Origin: DASXTB01 sp036505615
GTDB lineage: Bacteria > Acidobacteriota > UBA6911 > JACQSX01
Direction of reading: 5' to 3'
Length of the DNA: 16,370 bases
NCBI GenBank assembly: GCA_036505615.1
Contig: DASXTB010000147.1
Span: 1-16,370 of the forward strand
Below are positions 14,284-16,370 of this stretch, one piece after another. Numbering within the stretch: position 1 is the first letter of the stretch; each line of letters begins with the position of its first letter. The notes under the pieces are model-generated. The model was not told the DNA's origin, ran no database searches, and worked only from the letters and a program-made list of their open reading frames with translations. Position numbers and translations under genes: made by a program.

Positions 14284-14388
14284 TAACTGGAAACTAGCAA
14301 CTAGCAACTGGCAACTAGCAACTGGCAACTAACCACTGGCAACTAACAACTGGCAACTACGACTTTTCGACCTGCGACTTGCGACTTT
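14284..14388 (-). repeat. CAACTGG/CAACTAG heptanucleotide array, right arm (15 units)
   Basis: Fifteen 7-base units in phase, the complement family of 14095-14199. The last four (GACTTTT, CGACCTG, CGACTTG, CGACTTT) form a diverged sub-block. The 84 bases between the arms (14200-14283) hold no recognisable feature. Confidence 0.9.
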
Positions 14389-14472
14389 CGTCGAATCACA
14401 TTTTTCCCTTGAATTTTAGCTCGACCTGATGTCCGGAAAGAATTCCAAATGCCGAAAAATGCGGCTGGCGCG

Positions 14473-14502
14473 TTGTATCGCGGATTTTGTTTCTGTTAAG
14501 AT
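14473..14502 (+). promoter_or_regulatory. Possible promoter for the small H-x3-C-x2-C gene
   Basis: TTGTAT (14473-14478) and TAAGAT (14497-14502) are 18 bases apart and lie upstream of the start at 14529. The match to consensus is modest, so this is a weak call. Confidence 0.25.
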
Positions 14503-14528
14503 GGCCGAGGTTTTTAAGGGTAAACAGC

Positions 14529-14771
14529 ATGGCGATTGCTCTAACTAGTAAATTATTCTTTGCGGTGACGTTCCCGCCGCCGAAAACACACGCCTCGGCG
14601 GAGCGACTCACTCTTCTTGCCCGACGGCAACTACAGGATATCGAAATCATCGAAACGATAGATCACCTGTTCAAGTGCAGCCGTTGTTTTGACAACTACC
14701 GGCGCATTTACAGGCAGATGGCAGTTTGCCGATACCGCGATCACGGTTCGAAGCCAAGAGTCGCAGTTTGA
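14529..14771 (+). CDS. Small protein with H-x3-C-x2-C motif (anti-sigma zinc-finger-like)
   Basis: 80 residues from ATG 14529, preceded by AAGGG (14516-14520), a plausible ribosome site. The frame continues upstream but the added residues look non-coding. The middle reads RQLQDIEIIETIDHLFKCSRCFDNYRRIYRQ when joined across residues 34-63. It contains His46-x3-Cys50-x2-Cys53, the core of zinc-binding anti-sigma (ZAS) domains. There is no membrane segment and no sigma factor next to it. It could be a stand-alone ZAS-like protein or merely a metal-binding small protein. The C-terminus is basic. Coding status is supported by the ribosome site and motif but not proven. Confidence 0.55.
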   Translation: MAIALTSKLFFAVTFPPPKTHASAERLTLLARRQLQDIEIIETIDHLFKCSRCFDNYRRIYRQMAVCRYRDHGSKPRVAV

Positions 14772-14877
14772 GATTCCCACCTTTTTTCCTCCTGCTCTTT
14801 TTACCTGACGGCGGCTAATCCCTAAGGCGCGTTAGCGCGAAATATCGTTCGTCCCAGGCGTGAGAACATGTTAAAGA

Positions 14878-15024
14878 ATCAGAACCGCGCCCATCAGGGC
14901 GCGCGTGGAGGATCTGACAAGATTCGCAGAAATTTTTCTAACACGCTGCGAGTTCAGACATTTTACGAGGCCCCGAGGAATCAACGAAGATTCTCCCTAC
15001 GCGCCCTGACGGGCGCGGTTCTGG
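14878..15024. repeat. Inverted repeat with hairpin arms, followed by T6
   Basis: The left arm (about 14878-14915) and right arm (about 14988-15024) are imperfect reverse complements of about 37 bases. Each contains a perfect 7-bp GC hairpin: CGCGCCC/GGGCGCG around ATCA at 14886-14903 and around TGAC at 15000-15017. A T6 run (15025-15030) follows the right arm, so rightward transcription could end here, after the small gene at 14529-14771. The rest of the 14772-15107 gap, apart from a small GCGCGTTAGCGC palindrome at 14828-14839, shows nothing I can name. Confidence 0.7.
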
Positions 15025-15030
15025 TTTTTT
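15000..15030 (+). terminator. Possible intrinsic terminator
   Basis: The GC hairpin CGCGCCC-TGAC-GGGCGCG (15000-15017) is followed seven bases later by T6. The seven-base gap weakens the call unless the longer inverted repeat forms, in which case the stem abuts the T run. Confidence 0.35.
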
Positions 15031-15107
15031 CTCACGAGCAGTAAGAAAGTTTTCACACATTCTCAACGAGCGGTGGGGTATAAGCTCAAGGGGGACTTCA
15101 AAAGAGA

Positions 15108-16370
15108 ATGATCCGAAACGGAATAGGAACCGCGCGGAAGCCGTCGATCGCTTACTTTTCCATGGAGATCGGTTTGGTCAATGATATTCCGACCTATTCC
15201 GGGGGATTGGGAGTCCTGGCAGGAGACACAGTCAAGTCGGCCGCAGACATGAGGATGCCGCTGATCGCCGTTTCGCTCCTGTACCGCAAGGGGTACTTCC
15301 GGCAGGAAGTCACCGCCGAGGGAAAGCAAGTAGAATTTCCTGTGGATTGGCGTCCGGAAGATTTTATGCAACGCCTGCCCAACACGGTGAAGATTCAAAT
15401 TGAAAAACAGCGCGTAGTTGTCGGCGCCTGGCAATACGAAGTCAAAAGCATCACGGGCGGCGTAGTACCGGTTCTGTTTCTCGACACGGACCTCCCCGAG
15501 AACTCACCTGAAAACCGTGAAATCACTGCCGTTCTGTACGGCGGAGAGGCGGCATACCGCCTGAAGCAGGAAGTCGTGCTCGGCATCGGCGGGTATCGCA
15601 TACTGGAGGATCTCGGCCTGGAAATCCGCAGGTATCACATGAACGAAGGGCACGCCAGCCTCTTGACCCTGGAATTACTGCGGCGATTCAAGAAACCGCT
15701 GGAACTGGTGTGGGACGAAAAGCTGGTATGGGACCTGGAAGCTGTCAGGGAGCACTGTGTTTTTACAACCCACACCCCGGTGGCGGCCGGCCACGACAAA
15801 TTTGACTACGGTCTTGTAACCAAAATCCTGGGGGATGAAATACCGCTGGACGTGTTGAAACCCCTCGCGGGTGAAGATGCGCTGAATATGACATTGCTGG
15901 CGCTCAATCTGAGTAACTACGTTAACGGCGTTGCAAAAAAGCATGGAGAGGTTTCCAAGAAGCTCTTTCCTGGGTACGAATTTCAGTCCATTACCAACGG
16001 CGTCCATTCCTTCACCTGGACTTGTCCCAGCTTCAAGAGGCTTTATGATCGCTATTTGCCCGGCTGGGCCAATGAGCCCGAGCAGTTTGTGCGCGTTGAC
16101 AATGTTCCCAACGAGGAGATTTGGACGGCGCACATGGAAGCCAAGCTGGGGCTGCTGGAAGAAATCCAGCGACGTGGAAAAGTGGCGTTGAATCCGGAGG
16201 TCTTTACTGTCGGCTTCGCTCGACGCTTTACCGCCTACAAGCGCGCGGATTTGATTTTTTCGGACCCTGGCCGCCTGGCTTCTATTGCTCAAAGGCGTCC
16301 CATCCAGATCGTTTTTGCGGGCAAAGCACATCCTCATGACGAACCGGGTAAGAAACTTATAGAAAGCATT
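15108..16370 (+). CDS. glgP: Alpha-glucan (glycogen) phosphorylase, GT35 family, 3' end beyond window
   Basis: The frame is open from ATG 15108 to the window end, giving 421 residues. The protein begins almost at once with IAYFSMEIGLVNDIPTYSGG (from residue 14) and LGVLAGD. It continues with YHMNEGHASLL (176-186), FTTHTPVAAGH (219-229), SITNGVHSFTW, GFARRFTAYKR (369-379) and FAGKAHPHDEPGK (403-415). These are hallmarks of the TIGR02094-type alpha-glucan phosphorylases, which release glucose 1-phosphate from glycogen or maltodextrins using pyridoxal phosphate. The PLP lysine would lie in the missing part. The N-terminal extension (DUF3417) found in longer members is absent, so this is the short form and probably about three quarters is visible. 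AGGGGG at 15089-15094 is a possible ribosome site, though 13 bases away. Cytoplasmic. Confidence 0.93.
   Translation, partial: MIRNGIGTARKPSIAYFSMEIGLVNDIPTYSGGLGVLAGDTVKSAADMRMPLIAVSLLYRKGYFRQEVTAEGKQVEFPVDWRPEDFMQRLPNTVKIQIEKQRVVVGAWQYEVKSITGGVVPVLFLDTDLPENSPENREITAVLYGGEAAYRLKQEVVLGIGGYRILEDLGLEIRRYHMNEGHASLLTLELLRRFKKPLELVWDEKLVWDLEAVREHCVFTTHTPVAAGHDKFDYGLVTKILGDEIPLDVLKPLAGEDALNMTLLALNLSNYVNGVAKKHGEVSKKLFPGYEFQSITNGVHSFTWTCPSFKRLYDRYLPGWANEPEQFVRVDNVPNEEIWTAHMEAKLGLLEEIQRRGKVALNPEVFTVGFARRFTAYKRADLIFSDPGRLASIAQRRPIQIVFAGKAHPHDEPGKKLIESI

Noticed and set aside
15675..16337. 220-codon minus-strand frame opposite glgP
   Set aside because: Antisense shadow of a clearly conserved phosphorylase.

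Overview
The window most likely comes from an Acidobacteriota-type soil or environmental bacterium. This is inferred from gene content: a GWxTD-domain secreted protein, tandem YfhO membrane proteins, archaeal-style GlmM-like phosphomutases, DUF4416 and a short alpha-glucan phosphorylase. There is no rRNA or other marker that settles the taxonomy. Genes are chromosomal housekeeping and envelope genes. I see no transposase, integrase, phage gene, CRISPR array, tRNA or rRNA.

Layout. 1-679 (+) is the C-terminal end of a YfhO-like membrane protein, followed by its full-length tandem paralogue at 1298-3526 (+). Convergent to it, 3647-5257 (-) is a secreted GWxTD-domain protein, and 5504-6520 (-) is a GHMP-family sugar kinase. 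Divergent from the kinase, 6844-8196 and 8193-9530 (+) are two overlapping (ATGA) phosphohexomutase paralogues. The upstream one lacks the catalytic serine. 9950-10579 (-) and 10818-11177 (+) are two small lipoproteins. 11302-11874 (-) is a DUF4416 protein, 12046-14067 (-) is ligA, 14529-14771 (+) is a small H-x3-C-x2-C protein, and 15108-16370 (+) is an alpha-glucan phosphorylase cut by the window end. The kinase and mutases could belong to a sugar-phosphate or nucleotide-sugar route feeding the envelope. The phosphorylase belongs to glycogen turnover.

The most unusual content lies between the genes. Six intergenic regions hold pairs of short tandem-repeat arrays arranged as inverted arms. 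Five of the six have a unit of exactly 7 bp (families CGGATTG, AGAATTA/AGAATGA, AGTTGCC), and the sixth has a unit of 8 bp (CGTGTCCC). Arrays begin or end at, or run into, the stop codons of flanking genes and in places encode their last residues. The other long gaps hold nested GC-rich palindromes: a long inverted repeat at 757-866/945-1056, a 73-bp palindromic element present twice in opposite orientation (1070-1142 and 5381-5453), and a paired hairpin at 14878-15024. Nearly every sizeable intergenic region therefore carries an inverted-repeat pair, although the repeat families are unrelated in sequence. This is the strongest candidate for something undescribed here. The second is the translationally coupled pair of phosphomutases with one apparently inactive member.
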